Source of the DNA: Tubiluchus corallicola
Lineage: Eukaryota; Priapulida; Priapulimorpha; Priapulimorphida; Tubiluchidae
Direction: 5' to 3'
DNA length: 64,000 nt
NCBI GenBank assembly: GCA_030141605.1
Contig: JAQGDQ010000091.1
Coordinates: forward strand, 62,001-126,000
Shown here piece by piece: positions 1-11,835 of the stretch; positions within the stretch are counted from its first letter, which is position 1, and every line of letters begins with the position of its first letter. The notes under the pieces were generated by a model, which had not been told where the DNA came from, made no database searches, and saw nothing but the letters and a program-made list of their open reading frames with translations. Made by a program: the position numbers and the translations under genes.

Positions 1-518
1 GCTCGTTTGGTTTTGAGGCTCTGTGATATTTTTCCAGTTCCTAATTGAGAGGCATTCGTGTTTGACTCGTAGTGACCATTGCAAAATGCATTTGGCTGAC
101 AAAGAGGCGCCTGTATGGTTGGGAAGTTGGTGGTGGGTGGACTGGAATAGGCGTAATCATAGTGGCTTTTCGTTTGCTCCTGCCAACTGTCCATTGGGTA
201 CTTAAACTCGCTGTGATGGGGACAAGTCCAATTGGTGGTAACACGGCCATCTCCATCTCCCCATTCTGCAGGGACGTCAGGTGACAGGAGCTGACGCACT
301 AATGATGGACCATGATCACTGTTACAGACTGGTGTGGTGGATACAATCCCAGGCGGGCTACTAGAAACACTTCTTTCATATGTCATCTGGGAACGATGTT
401 CGCCTGGCTCTCTGACCATGCCATGAACGTCATTTACATGTAGATGTTCCAGACTGAATGAATTAAAGTACTCGTCGGCCAAGTCCGCGTTTCCTAGATT
501 TGGCAAAGTCGACTCCAT
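1..518 (-). CDS. First coding exon of an unidentified gene, cut by the window edge
   Basis: Reading the minus strand from the ATG at 518, the frame stays open to base 1, more than 170 codons, and continues beyond the window. The start (MESTLPNLGNADLADEYF) follows a good initiation context, TTACCATGG. The peptide is rich in Ser, Thr, Pro, Asn, His and Tyr and has no hydrophobic signal, membrane segment or folded domain that I recognise. A segment SVSSSPPGIVSTTPVC and acidic, Trp-containing stretches give it the look of a disordered N-terminal region, as in many transcription factors; that is an inference from composition only. An open frame this long without a stop is unusual in such AT-rich DNA, and local GC is higher than in the flank. 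No splice donor is evident before the edge. I cannot name the family. Confidence 0.6.
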   Translation of the reverse strand, partial: MESTLPNLGNADLADEYFNSFSLEHLHVNDVHGMVREPGEHRSQMTYERSVSSSPPGIVSTTPVCNSDHGPSLVRQLLSPDVPAEWGDGDGRVTTNWTCPHHSEFKYPMDSWQEQTKSHYDYAYSSPPTTNFPTIQAPLCQPNAFCNGHYESNTNASQLGTGKISQSLKTKR

Positions 519-2913
519 GGTAAATTAGGTCGCCAAAACAAACTTCTTGATTTCAGCAGACTCCAAGTAAGAAGTGTAGGAGTAGAAAGTTTTATTTTCG
601 AAAAGCTAGTTCACTCGCAAATGTTATACTCATTTATTACAAACTCATGCAAAGTGTTACGTCAAGCACGTCTGACTTTCTAAAATCTCTGTTTCTCCAA
701 ACAACGGAATCTCCAGGTAAGTTGGCTCACGTGATGCAGGAAAATAGTTAATAAACATTTTCCACCAAGGTTGTATTAAAGTTATCACTTTCACGAAGGG
801 GCGACGATTGGTCTGATGATAATAAGCCCCGATGATGACACTACAGATCAAATATGACTCGAAAATGAACTTTTCATGTGGACATGGAAAAACTGGCAGA
901 CCTGTATCTGGAATAAGTAGCATATGCGGTAAGTTTTTACTGACTGAAATTGCCCACTGAGACGTCCAATTACAAATCAACTTTCAAAAGTTAGATTTCA
1001 AATAATTGTTTTAGAAGTGGTCATAATTAACAAAACTTGGGATCACAACGGACCATTTTCCTACCATAATTCCAACATCAATTCTTCGCTAGGTTAACAT
1101 TTTGCAATGTTTCCGCTTAAAAAGCAGGTTTTAAGTATCAAATTGTTGTTAAATTCACTTGGTATTATCCACTTGCAAACAGTTTTGAGACAAAGCCAAG
1201 CAAAAAATATGACAAAATTTGAAAACAAGTTCACACACACCTTCTTCAAGCTCTTCTGAAGGGCAAATCGACCTTATCTAAACTGTAATCAAATATACAA
1301 CACTAGACCCACCATATGACAAGGTGGTAAAGACCACTGAGAGCCACACAGGGAGGACGTCTCTAAGAAATTTCTTAACGGCTTGTCCAATGACTAAGTA
1401 TATGAGCGCAAGTAAAAGCAACAGTAAGGAATGTGTTCTTTATCAAAACGTTGACATTTTCCTTCGTCAAGTTGTTGTGGAGCGTCAGTGTGGTCTTGAT
1501 TTTGACGATGGGACATACTAACCCCTTTAGATATGTCTTTAAACGCCCTCACCTTCAAGCAAAACCAATATCACGACCTAGAAACTTTGTTACTCTATGC
1601 ACTGTAATTTTGTCGTAAAAACTGTTTGCTTTTTGCACAGCGACTGCCAAAACTTTATTAATGTACAACGTTGCACGACCGAAAGTACAATGTTGCACCG
1701 TCTGGTCTGGGGTTCAAACCTACGTGCACAGACGCTAGTGATAAACTCCACGCTAGTGAACTCACCGACAACGCAATGTAAACAAAACTATAATTTATTC
1801 ATTTGCCTATTTCTTTGTCTACTTTTTTTAATTTAATTGAAAGTTAAACTAGTAAAAAGAAGGTTTGCTTATAAAAAGCAAATTTAAAGCCAAAAAGGAA
1901 TATCGTTCTTGATCAGAAGCTCGCTCTTTCTCACCTTCTTTGATAACTTGGCACATACGAATCTTCTTTAAAAAGTATGCACAAATCAATGTGATAGGCA
2001 TTTATAGCTGAAATCAACTCTAGTTTTTATTATGAAATCAACGTGACATGCAGTTATTTTAGTCACATATTGTCGTATATGAAAAAAGACTTCTTTTAAG
2101 ACGTGGCCAAAATTGCTAAAACAAATAGAAAAAGGATAAAAATTAAAACTTTTGGATTTTAAAAATGCGTTAAGTGTCATAACGCAGTGCTGCAATTACT
2201 AATCGTTTGCTGTGCGAATTTTGCTAATTCTCATGACATCATGTTTAGTACATCACCAACTGCATGCTTATAAATGGTAAATTCTGCAAACCCTGGATTT
2301 GGCCTAAGCTTTGGCTTAATGGTTTCCCTCTTAAATATTGTAATTCTTATGATTATTTAGGTTATGTATTCGCTAGTGATTTACGTGATGATGAGGTACG
2401 AAAGCGCAGTTAAAAGGTCTTTATGTAAGGGCAAATACTTTATTGTTTAAGTTCTCTAAATGTTGTATAAATACGAAAATAATGATGTTCAAACCACATG
2501 CGTGTCAATTTTACGGATGTGCCCTGTGATATAACTTTTTCAATATAACTACACTTTCTTAAAGGTGGCTCGCAATAACGCATTTCGTAGGCTCTTTAAC
2601 ATTTTGGGAAGATGTTGCATAAGTGAAAAATTTGTAAATTATAATATTCCTAACTATGATGTTGTTACACGAAAGATAACAAGATGCTTTATATATGGGC
2701 CGGCAAAACTACCTAATGATATAATTGATAATTTATATGTTTACTCTGCGTATTATAACACTGTTATATGGACAAATTGGTACAAAATATGTTTTGCACT
2801 ATGAGATCAACATGCTTTATCATTTTAAAGGTAACTTTTATTAGGTTTTACACCTTTGTGTATTGTACTTTTTAATGATCTGTCTTGTGTATTTATATTT
2901 TCTGTCTAGGTGC
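519..2913. other. 5' flank of the left-edge gene, otherwise no gene seen
   Basis: The first few hundred bases are the presumed promoter and 5' UTR of the minus-strand gene. The short open frames here, including one of 107 codons at 657-980 on the minus strand, show no family motifs and lack credible splice signals. Near 1695-1715 there is a B-box-like GGGGTTCAAACC that may come from a tRNA-derived SINE, but no A box could be paired with it. Confidence 0.4.
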
Positions 2914-2914
2914 G

Positions 2915-2944
<30 letters not shown>
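2914..2944. repeat. (TATG)n microsatellite
   Basis: About eight perfect copies of the tetranucleotide TATG/GTAT in tandem, in non-coding DNA. Confidence 0.9.
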
Positions 2945-2945
<1 letters not shown>

Positions 2946-3959
2946 TAATATAGTAAACAATGTGTATATACGGCTTCCAAGTGATAAAATTTTGTCCATT
3001 TTACTAAAACATTTTATTAACTACTAGTCTGTAGCTTTTACTAATATTACAAGTAAATTGTTTGTGCGATAAATGGTAGATAACAAAATGGCAAGGCCTA
3101 CTTGGCAAAATATATTTTATGGGAAAAATAAATACAGGAATAATACGAAACTTATCTTTTTAGTTCAGTGACGGTTCAATTATAATTTTATTTGAATAAG
3201 AGGAAGATTACATTGTATGTATGTGGAGAATGCTCGCTGCTGTTACCGTAAACTGTAAACACTGTAAAGCAAAAAATGTTTAATTTGTTGCTTTTGCTAA
3301 CGAAGTTTGCAAACGACTTTGCGTAAGCAACAAAACTTTCTGGGAAACTCTCGCTTACCTGTAATCCTGTGTGAAGTTCAACCGTTGAGAACGGAAAAAT
3401 GCACACTTTATTTTCTTCAATTTAAAAAAATAACAGCATAAAATTGGGCTCGTCTAAAAAACTTACATTGATAATAACAATTTACAGGTTAAGCGACAAA
3501 TAAAATGGACATAATGACGAGTACCTATTAAAAACGAAAAAAACGCTTTGTGAAATGGGCAGGTTTAGAACAGATATAATATTTACATTTTTGCAAATGC
3601 TTTCTGCCTGGCATTCATTGTTATTTTTGATCTTCACTTGCTGTCTAAAAGCGACATTTTCATTATTGTTTTGTTCTTGTTTCATGTGTACGAAATTTAA
3701 TTATCTAATCTAACTAATTAATGAATTGCACTAGCTTCCAGCCAAACAGCGGATCACTTGTTAGAATAGAATTTTTTCACATATAGCACATTAAGTTGTG
3801 TACACGATATATTTCATAATGTTCGTGGTTGAAAAAAGCTAAACAGGTCAAAAAATAAAACAAATCCTGTCTTTAAATGGTTCTAAAAATTCGGCATCTT
3901 TATTTCCTTGATTTACACGGTACGTTGACTTTTTGTAGCGCACTTTTTTCCACTCTGAT

Positions 3960-4570
3960 TAGTGACAAGTTAGCCATGATTGGTCTTGTTGCGATCAGAA
4001 AAGATGTTGATCGTCAAGATGTTCACAAAGCTTTAATGGAGAAACTTTGAAAGCGTAACCCTAACTCATTCAACGTTGGACAAGATGGAATGCCTCATTT
4101 ACAAGGAACGTATGGAAATTTTGGATTTACCCTTCGTGATGTACTGGCAGTGTCAGGAAAACTATATAAAACCACCGTATTAGAATAAATGCATTAATGA
4201 CTTTAATGATTTTAACTACAACAAATTAGAAGAATATGACACTGCTACAGCTTATGGAAATCTAATAAAGTGTCGAAACATTGGTTTCAAAGTTCGAAAA
4301 CTCATGCACTACACAATTTGAAGTAATTATTGGATATGTTACCCTCTACAAAGATGATCAACATTGCGAAATTGCCGTTTGTACGGAGATGGTGTGGAGA
4401 TTACTCCATTTCTGTTTCCTTTTTAAAAACACATGTTTCAAAAGATATATATAAAATACTAATAGTGAAAAATCTAGTTAACCAAATTCAAGTTTCAGAT
4501 GTTGCAAAGACAACTAGATTAAAAGACGATTACGGAAATAGCATAAACATGTTGTATACTTCATGTTGAC
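3960..4570 (+). pseudogene. Degenerate coding-like stretch of unknown family
   Basis: Plus-strand translation gives protein-like blocks broken by stops and frame changes. One block contains KDVDRQDVHKALMEKL, a stop, then GQDGMPHLQGTYGNFGFTL. After a gap, an open frame of 79 codons (4330-4569) contains KIMIVKNL-like basic and aliphatic residues and ends at 4569. The alternation of sensible peptide with stops suggests an old mobile-element or gene relic. I do not recognise the family and claim no function. Confidence 0.3.
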
Positions 4571-5339
4571 GTGAAGGTTGACGTGTTTTTCTCACCATCT
4601 GATATATTATGCTGAATGAATTTAAAATACTTAATTAGTCTAAAATTAGTGTTATTTTTCAGAGAACGCTTTATAAATGGTTTTCTGTTTTTCGAAAGAT
4701 GCAAAAACTATGGTATTAAAAAACGACTACCCATATACTATAGCAACACAGAATAGAAGTTTTGTTGTTCTGACATATAACAAGATGTGTTGATTTATTT
4801 TACATTATTAAGTCTTGTTGCCGCTCATTAACAGATTAGAATCATTAGAAAGTCATTTTGTTCTAAATAAAAAAGCTATTGTGCGAATATAAAAGTTTAT
4901 TATCTCTCTTTTGCGAACTTCATTGGTCGTTTGATAAACCATGCCATTGGCCCCTTTAATTGTGCCCAAATTCCCAAATCCTAGTCTACCCTTACTACAC
5001 GTGAAGACGATAATGATGTTCATGAAAACGAACATTGCAGTGTAGATGGAAAAACTTAATTTTTTTATGATAATGAACAGTGATGCGAATAACAAAAATA
5101 GAAGGCGTTGAATGTATAACAATAACACTTTTCGACTTACCCTAATATGAAACACTGATACTTATGAATTAACTAATATTTAATTGTAAGATTAGGTACA
5201 AAGATGATAAAATATTAACTATTTAGTTAATTATTCAAAACACATTTTGAGAGTAAACAAGTGCCGATTTTAGACTTACAATGCGTCAGTATTAAATTAA
5301 CAAGAGTATTGTTTGGGTTTGTAAAGTTACTTTTGTGGA

Positions 5340-5800
5340 ACATATTTTTAACAACTATACTATTTATGACTTTGGTTGTGCCTGTCTAATTCAATTTAAT
5401 CACACGCAACTAACAAGTGCGTCCTGTTTAACACCATTAGTAGCATTAAAGTGTAAGGTTTGTAACCATTTCATTTTACACAAATATCTTAGCTTATCAT
5501 AGTGTCAAGTAAGAGCGATATAACAGATTTGGGTAGTTTACACTCATTTTGTAGTTTAAACATTAAAGTTTTGATATTGACCATATCAAATGCTTTCGAA
5601 AAGTCCAATAGATAGCAATAGACTTGGGTCCCTTTTTCCAAGTAATAATAGAACCTGTCTTTAAACAAGGTGCATAATCACAAAATTTGTTTACTATTAT
5701 TCAATCAAGAATTTTTGCAATGCATGATGTTATTGCAACACTTCTGTAATTAGTTTTGTTGTTTTGTTAGGCATTGTGTTCTATGCATACATTCATAATA
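5340..5800 (-). mobile_element. Non-LTR retrotransposon reverse-transcriptase relic
   Basis: Minus-strand translation shows the order of conserved blocks of a non-LTR (LINE) reverse transcriptase. NYRSVAITSCIAKIL (about 5704-5757) matches the NYRPISLLS block, LLDFSKAFDMVNI (about 5573-5612) holds catalytic motif A, and NGVKQDALVS (about 5411-5445) corresponds to the NGVxQG block. The blocks lie in different frames with stops between them, so the copy is dead. No 5' or 3' end could be placed. The motif order is seen in the sequence; assignment to a particular LINE clade is not possible from this fragment. Confidence 0.75.
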
Positions 5801-7276
5801 TTAAATAACTCTAAAACCATAGTACTTAGAGTTGTGAAACTTACCAAATGGGCACCTGTGACACGGGTCAATAGGCACGGGCACACAATTTGGTCAACGC
5901 TATGGTCGACATTTTTTTTTTACAGTAAACGGCCAATTGAGAATTACATCCAAAAATCTGTACTGGCAGAAATTGCAGATAAAATTAGAATAGGAGATCT
6001 TAATTTTCGACTAGACATAATTTATCTCAAAAAGTGACTTAGTTTTAATCATAATTAGTATAAAACACTTGCTTTCAGCAAATTGTGCGAAATTCAATAT
6101 GAGAAATATTTTGCACGTTACGAAAATAGGGTTAGTAAACGTTAGTGCCGAGTTAGCAAGAAAAGTGCCATATTTAAACTTGATTCCACACCCTTACATC
6201 TAGTGTAACGTGTTTTGCTTAAACTGAGATTAGCCAAGTACAGTATTTGGCTTTCACTAAAGCTTCATCTGCAAAGTTTATCTTACCCCCTACAGTTGTT
6301 TGTTGTTTTTTGCATATTTGATGCCTCATAATTTGCATAGTTGAGGTACCTAATTTACTTTTTTGCCTTGACTAATGGTTCCCATGTTTCACCTTTTCTC
6401 GTAATTGCAGCTTCAATATGTAAAATTTTTATACTGTTCAAATAATTATTTTGCCTTAGTAAAAAGTTAGCTATATCTATAATAAGTAATCTATACAGTT
6501 CGCTATCCATGTCGATGTTAATCAAAGCATGGAAATAAAGAAATAAATTGAAGTTAATTTAAATACATCCTTAAAGCTGGGTCATCGTCTGAAGGCTTCT
6601 CAACTTGCTTTTCTTGTAAGCGTTTCAGACTTGAGGTAAACTCATAAAAACAGTTAATTACACATAAAACCACACGTGAGCCGTCATTTTTATTATTCCG
6701 TGTATCAATTGCTCATTTTGCGAGGTCTGTTCTGGTAACTGTTTACAGACTGGAACATGCAAATACACCGCATCATAAATATTCCACACAATGACGACTA
6801 GTTCGTCAGTTTTGCCATAAATTTACTTTCTTTAAACAAATTGTTGAAAATAAAAATCTAGACAATGTTAAACTGAAATGAACTATATACGATGGTTTAA
6901 TTTCAAGTGGCGTGACGCAAAATTAGCTGGATCAAATATCAAATGTCACTTGTTGCATAATCAAACATTTTTGTGCTCAATTTTCAGCCCTATACGTTTA
7001 TATAGTGTTTGCAGTAAGTCCTAGAGTACAGGCATACTTCGACTGCATCAATTGTTAAGTTTCCTTAGTTAATCAGCCACTCCACTATAGGTCCTGTTCC
7101 TGTTTTGGTAGTTCTGTTTTCACTGTTTAAAATAATGAAGTTGTCCAGACATTTTTCAGACGTCGCTTCCACGCTGGAAAACAATAAAATTATGATCCCA
7201 ATAAAAGGAGGTAGCTTGTCATGTAAATGTATGTTAATCGTTCAGTTATTGTTATTTCAGATAATTTAGTTATTTT
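5801..7276. other. No gene seen
   Basis: AT-rich DNA without credible exons. An 87-codon open frame on the plus strand at 5774-6037 lacks any recognised motif and overlaps the upstream side of the reverse-transcriptase relic. Confidence 0.4.
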
Positions 7277-7434
7277 AGTTAGTGTAGGTAAGCGAGTGAA
7301 TTAATTAGTCAGTTAGTTAGTTAAATAGTAAGTAAGCAATTAACGTAGTAAAAATGTAAGTAAGTAAGCAAAGAAGAAAGCAAGCAAGGTAGCAGAAAAG
7401 TAAGTTGATTGTTTGTTTGTTTGTTTGTTTGCTT
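7277..7434. repeat. Degenerate tetranucleotide tracts (TTAG/AAGT/GTTT)
   Basis: Imperfect TTAG repeats pass into TAAG/CAAG units and then a short run of GTTT, all in non-coding DNA just before the large trinucleotide array. Confidence 0.7.
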
Positions 7435-7618
7435 AGCATGCGATGTCTTCTCTTTTACGCTATTTCCAGACAAAGAAGTAGACATAATTTCAGCAAAATG
7501 AAATCACTCTATCGACAGAGTTGTAAGGCACGTTGCAGCTCATTTAAATGCAAAGAAAATCATCTGAATCATCTTACAGAGGCACGATTCAAAAAACCCT
7601 GTTTTTCAATCTCTTCGG

Positions 7619-7849
<231 letters not shown>

Positions 7850-8428
7850 TATTTGAAAGTGGACAACACTTTAAACGTGTACCGATTATATCTAAAGTGG
7901 TCCACAAGAATACCATGAATAGACTGATTTCGTCATTTGTCGTTGATGTTGCTGAGGATGTGGTTGTTGTAGTTTGCTTTTATCGTCGTAGTCGTTATTG
8001 TCATTATCACCGACGTCGCCATCATTGGTGTTGTATTGTTGTCGCTGTCATTGTCATGATCATTGGTGTGGCATTGCTATTTTTTCGTTGTTACAATTGT
8101 CATTCTTGCTGTTAATCAACCAAAATTGAAATAGCTAATTAAATTTAAACGAAACTTGGCATGTGTTACAGCCCTATGCGATTGTGCTCTCATTTTATCG
8201 TAATATTTAAATTTCTGCAGTTAGGTGTGCTAATTATGCGGAGTAGCGCCAATGAGTTTAATTTTGTATTACAAAGTGAAGTGCTTGTTTTGGTTAACTA
8301 TGTAATTATTATCCCTCAGGTTAGCATAGTAGTGCCATCTACTGTTAACTTTGTTTACTAACAGAAGAAACCAGGCACATGAATTTGACAGGAGAGCAAC
8401 AGGTTTACCTGGAAAACTAGACCACGAG

Positions 8429-9679
<1,251 letters not shown>

Positions 9680-9790
9680 CGAGCCGATAGCTTAAATTGT
9701 AATGAGTGCGATCTGAAAGTTCCGGGTTCAAATTCTAGTTGGCCTACAAGAGCGTCTTCCCTTTTCAATTAATTAGTAAATTGATTGTTG
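9680..9790 (+). mobile_element. tRNA-derived SINE fragment
   Basis: A tRNA-like head carries an A-box-like GATAGCTTAAATTG and a B-box GGGTTCAAATTC at about 9724-9735, about 35 bases apart. It is followed by a body ending in AT-rich sequence. The head resembles another head at 43246-43318 (ATAGCTCAAATGG...GGGTTCACAAC), which points to one dispersed family. Extra mismatches and the lack of a cloverleaf exclude a working tRNA gene. Confidence 0.6.
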
Positions 9791-9885
9791 ATTGTACATA
9801 AATCGTTAGGTTTATTAATTCTGGCTTATTGCAGTTCAGTATTTAGAAAAGAGCCTTTATTTCTTCTACTTTGTTTAAAAGTTAG

Positions 9886-10088
9886 GCAGACATGTAACTT
9901 TCAGTTGCGCAATTAAAAGTTGCAAAATCTGTAAATAACTAAAGTGTATGAGAGCGCGTAGACATGCAATTAAATGCTCCGCAAATAAAAGTTGCAACCT
10001 GGGCTCAAACTTTTAATTGCGCAACTGTTTTGTAATGCATTGTTTTCAAAGAGGGCCCGCAGACATGCAATTTTTAATTTGCTACTTT
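9886..10088. mobile_element. Fold-back (MITE-like) element
   Basis: A perfect 20-bp inverted repeat, CAGTTGCGCAATTAAAAGTT at 9902-9921 and its complement at 10008-10027, could form a hairpin with an 86-base loop. The motif GCAGACATGYAAYT recurs near 9886, 9960 and 10059, and further AAAAGTTGCAA pieces lie inside. No coding capacity is seen. The limits are set by the outermost motif copies and are approximate. Confidence 0.55.
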
Positions 10089-10414
10089 TATCCAAACATA
10101 ATAATTAAGCGAAACAAGAAGGCAGTGTTTTATGAAGAGGCACTATTAAACATGTAATTGAGAGAAAAAACAAATTGATGTTTTTATTTTTTTTTATTTT
10201 ATAATTTATTTTTATCGTCTTTGCTATCTTTTAAGAAATTCAGTGACAAATTCGGAAAATAGAGACTAAAATAACTATGAAGTTTGAACTCTGTATGAAT
10301 ACCCACAGAAAAAAGAAGGTTCACGGTTTCGGCTGATTTTAATATTTTGCGCAGCGGTTTTTACATCTGAAGTTTTGGTACATATGTTTTTAATTACAAA
10401 TGGAATAAATATTT

Positions 10415-11176
10415 TTGCGACAACTAAAGACCATTATGCGAAAAAGTAGCCAAAAGTATAAAACTGTGAAGCAGAGATCAGATAATCAGGTCTTATGTAA
10501 CGACGGTTTCCAAAAGTCATCTGCATCTGCTCAAACGCCGTCAAAGTCGGGTGAAGGTGACCAAACAGAATCGATTATGGAAGTGGAAGTTCATTTGAGC
10601 AACAGAATGGAAAGTGTTGAACAAAGACTGCCTGAATAGTTCTAAGTCGTTTGTTGAGGCGGAGATGTACTTTCAAACTCGAGCTAAAGCAACAAGTTGG
10701 CGAACTGAAGGATAGGAAAAGCTTAGTAGAAAGAGCCAGCCAGAACTCCACGCCTGCTGAAGTAAATTTAGAAACGACTTATCTCGATCGCTGGTAGTTT
10801 TTAATTTGCCTGAATGAAGTAAATAGAGACGGAACTGTTTCAGAAAGCCTAAATTTGATAATAAGTGAGCATCTATCTATATCTTCCTGAAGTAGTGATA
10901 AAGAATGCTAAAAGCAATCTTCGAAAAGGTGACAAGGCAGGTGTGGTTTTTGTTGAAATGCGTTCAAAAAATAAAGACTTAATTCTTCAAAGTAAGTCGA
11001 AATTGAAAAATATTAGTAGGTTCGAAGATGTCTTCATCCAACACCAAAGGCCGAAGCACGAGCATGTTATTTACGCTAACATGAAAGAAATCATAAAGGC
11101 TCTTAGTAAGTCGTACATGAACGGAGACAGAGTCGGGCGATCTGGTCGAGGCGAAGTCAAACAAGGACGTACTTAG
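10415..11176 (+). pseudogene. Retrotransposon ORF1-like relic
   Basis: Two open pieces (10415-10639 and 10865-11176) are separated by stops. The first is polar, with a coiled-coil-like end (LSNRMESVEQRL). The second, containing KSNLRKGDKAGVVFVEMRSK and KDLILQSKSKLKN, resembles the RNA-binding part of ORF1 proteins of LINE-type elements, in which a basic strand, a V-F-V-E strand and a helix of alternating K and L follow one another. Frameshifts and stops show the copy is inactive. No reverse transcriptase follows before the RFX gene, so it is a truncated fragment. The family assignment is inference from pattern. Confidence 0.5.
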
Positions 11177-11835
11177 GCTACGTCTGCAAATCCTTTATTT
11201 TCGCATAATGAGTGATCAACACCAGCGTACTTCGCGTAGTAGTTGCAAGTTGACCCGTTCGAATATATAAATACCCCATATTACGATTTTTAAACAATGA
11301 TTTGAAGAGTTGTCATTTTGCAGGATATGGTTTAGCTGCATCAGCAGGTTCAATTCCGATTTTTATAGTTTTCATTTTGTTCTTTTCTTCGTTTAAATTT
11401 TGTTTAGAAAATTTCACGTTCATAATTTGAGTTCACTTCATTTTAGCTTTAAAGTAAAAACTGTAATAAAGGTTTTATGTGCATTCATCTTATCGTGTTT
11501 TTTGGACTATGCGTGGGAACGATATGGGCCTACATGCATTTTTCTTGTTTGCTTTGAGTAAACAAATGGCGCTAATTTTGTTTACAAAGTAAATGGGTGC
11601 GAGTCAATAAGCAAGAAAGACCATTCTTGAATTTCTTGGCTTAATACACTTATGACAGCATTTATTATGCCGTGAATGCGATACTATTTTTTCTGTGACT
11701 GGAAAAAGAACAGTAATTTTGCTGATGTAATGCTTGTAGAGCACAAGCAATATCGTAACTAACTAATACTTATTTTGTAAAATATACAAGTGTTAAAAAT
11801 TGCTTGACCAGTATAATAAACAATCTGTAAACATA

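Noticed and set aside
657-980. 107-codon minus-strand open frame
   Set aside because: No family motif or splice context; likely chance, although an upstream exon of the left-edge gene is not excluded.
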